From assembly GCA_030833605.1 (NCBI GenBank), contig JAURGV010000140.1, forward strand, positions 1 through 6,461: a stretch of 6,461 bases of DNA. The letters are read 5' to 3'. A program made the position numbers and the translations under genes. The notes below the pieces were generated by a model, which did no database searches, was not told the DNA's origin, and saw nothing but the letters and a program-made list of their open reading frames with translations. Below, in pieces: positions 5,060 to 6,461 of the stretch; the first letter of the stretch is position 1; each line of letters begins with the position of its first letter. The DNA is from Rhodothermales bacterium (GTDB taxonomy: Bacteria > Bacteroidota > Rhodothermia > Rhodothermales > UBA10348).

Positions 5060-6461
5060 TTAGAAGGAAGAGAAGGATTTGATCTTAAACAAGTATAACG
5101 AAGTGCCGAGCATCCACAAGATAAACCAAAACGGGTCACCCAATTTTTGATATGGAGTGGATCTTGTGTTCAGCGGCACACTGGCATGTAAAAATGCACG
5201 CCCGAAAGTGTCCGTTCGTCCTATTTCATTTGCCTTGCCGTCCCAAATCGCCGAAATCCCATCCACCGAAGCTTGAATGATCGGAATTCCAGAAGAAAGT
5301 GCGAGCAATCTGGTGTAGTGTTCATGCTGCTGTTTCGCTTGGTTACTGCGCCACCACCCGTCTTGTGTCAATACGACAAGGACATCCGATCCCGCCTCTC
5401 TTAAATCGGAAGCGTCAGATGGGAAAAAGCTCTCAAAACAGATCATAACCCCTATTTTGACTTCTGCAACGGAGGTGATACCAAGCTCGGTACCGGCTTC
5501 ATACGCGGAAACTCCTCCGGACGACAGCAAAAAGTGATCGGAAAAGGGGAGAAGCTCGCCATACGGAACAGACTCCACAAAAGGGATCAGCCGTCTCTTG
5601 CGATAGGTCCAAGGCGGCGTAGGTTGGGTGGAACTTGTATCCTGTTTTAATACGGGTTGGTCAAGCGCCGCGATGTTGTAAAAAGTACTATTTTCCTTCA
5701 AAATGCCGCCGGTAAGCACGTTTGCTTGAAGTGAATCGCTCCACAAAGCCATGGTGCTAGCCAAGGCGATTGGATCCAGTATTGGAAGCGCTGTTTCAGG
5801 AAGAATGAATAGAGTTGCCTCTGGAAATTCCGCTTTAGCTTGGAAGAGCAATGCCAATAAGGAATCAATTTTCCCAGAATCATCGACTTCAGCCCACTCT
5901 TCTGGCGATGAACCTGGTTGAATGACAACGACATTCAATCGGCTTTCTCCGACTTCGAAATTGGGAAGTAGGCCCATCGGCAAGAAAATTGCACATGTTG
6001 AATACAGTACAATCCCGATCCGTTTTTGCATCGTGTTTGTGGCAGGTGCCAAGGCTACAATCCACGCGAAATTGAATGCTAGAACGAGCGCTGTCAAGCC
6101 AACCGAGCCTACAATGGGCGCCCATATCGTGGCTAAGATGGAGTCGGAGACGGATAGCCCCAACATCGTGCCCGGCATAGCCATAGGACCCTTCATCATC
6201 AGGAAGTCCCATGCGTAAATACCGGAGAAATACAGGACAGCTGTTGGTAGTATGCGATTCTTTTTTTCAAGCATACTTAATCCGATGGATAGCGCGGACA
6301 GCAGCGTAATCATGCAGAAAAGGGCAACCACGGACGAAACTGCGGTAGCTGGCACCGGATGGAAGGCATTCCATGGGAAAGCAATCGACCAAGCGATGGT
6401 GAAAAACAGCATGGACCCCAAAAATCGCTCTCGGGTCGATAATCCCGTTAAGCAAACAGCA
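5060..6461 (-). CDS. lnt: Apolipoprotein N-acyltransferase, N-terminus cut by window edge
   Basis: The frame stays open to the right edge; 13 codons precede the TTG at 6421 without a stop, so the true start lies outside. The visible 466 residues, against roughly 510 in E. coli Lnt, begin with hydrophobic membrane segments. A periplasmic nitrilase-fold domain follows from about residue 175, and the protein ends in one more membrane helix (DPFWFILWMLGTSLYLF). The nitrilase triad is complete: Glu222 in ILPETALP (bases 5795-5797), Lys288 in YRKRRLIPF (5597-5599) and Cys341 in GVMICFES (5438-5440). The enzyme transfers a fatty acyl chain from phospholipid to the N-terminal cysteine of lipoproteins in the inner membrane. 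The ESVP after the lysine motif replaces the common GEYVP form. The gene heads, or lies within, a transcript with maf and the amidotransferase gene. Confidence 0.93.
   Translation of the reverse strand, partial: AVCLTGLSTRERFLGSMLFFTIAWSIAFPWNAFHPVPATAVSSVVALFCMITLLSALSIGLSMLEKKNRILPTAVLYFSGIYAWDFLMMKGPMAMPGTMLGLSVSDSILATIWAPIVGSVGLTALVLAFNFAWIVALAPATNTMQKRIGIVLYSTCAIFLPMGLLPNFEVGESRLNVVVIQPGSSPEEWAEVDDSGKIDSLLALLFQAKAEFPEATLFILPETALPILDPIALASTMALWSDSLQANVLTGGILKENSTFYNIAALDQPVLKQDTSSTQPTPPWTYRKRRLIPFVESVPYGELLPFSDHFLLSSGGVSAYEAGTELGITSVAEVKIGVMICFESFFPSDASDLREAGSDVLVVLTQDGWWRSNQAKQQHEHYTRLLALSSGIPIIQASVDGISAIWDGKANEIGRTDTFGRAFLHASVPLNTRSTPYQKLGDPFWFILWMLGTSLYLFKIKSFSSF

Noticed and set aside
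5047..5139. Longer Maf start at the ATG ending at 5139
   Set aside because: The added 31 residues overlap the 3' end of lnt, look unlike Maf, and precede a normal Maf N-terminus beginning at the ATG at 5046.
6410..6421. Lnt starting inside the window at the TTG at 6421 or the ATG at 6412
   Set aside because: The frame stays open to the right edge, and the first visible residues already resemble a membrane segment from within the protein; a family-length protein needs a start outside.

Overview
The window carries seven genes in two blocks. The gene content, the proline-rich TonB-like protein and mostly absent Shine-Dalgarno signals suggest a bacterium of the Bacteroidota/Rhodothermota/Balneolota group. 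This placement is inferred from protein style alone and is of moderate confidence at best.

Block 1, + strand, 1-3677. A two-component pair comes first: a sensor histidine kinase cut by the left edge (1-909), then a NarL/FixJ-type response regulator 9 bases later (919-1581). A TonB-like energy transducer (1779-2501) and an Acg-family FMN nitroreductase (2637-3677) follow, each behind its own intergenic region. The kinase's PAS domain closely resembles the heme-binding, oxygen-sensing PAS domain of FixL. It keeps the residues that align with the heme-ligand histidine and the regulatory arginine, but it is attached to a HisKA_3-type kinase core. Both intergenic regions contain a 17-bp inverted repeat of the same pattern (GTAGGGGTACATCCTAC at 1624-1640, GTAGGGATATACCCTAC at 2532-2548; 14 of 17 positions identical). 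The simplest reading is an operator for the neighbouring LuxR-type regulator. The inferred circuit is a heme-PAS kinase, its regulator, and control of the TonB-like and nitroreductase genes. It resembles the mycobacterial DosS/DosR system, whose regulon includes Acg-type nitroreductases.

Block 2, - strand, 3674-6461. Reading leftward, the genes are lnt (apolipoprotein N-acyltransferase, N-terminus beyond the right edge), maf (a dTTP/UTP pyrophosphatase-type Maf protein) and a class I glutamine amidotransferase-like protein. Gaps of 13 and 20 bases suggest one transcript. The last gene converges on the nitroreductase with overlapping stop codons (CTAA at 3674-3677), leaving no room for a terminator between them.

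I saw no tRNA, rRNA, CRISPR array, insertion sequence or convincing intrinsic terminator. No gene-free stretch reaches 300 bases.
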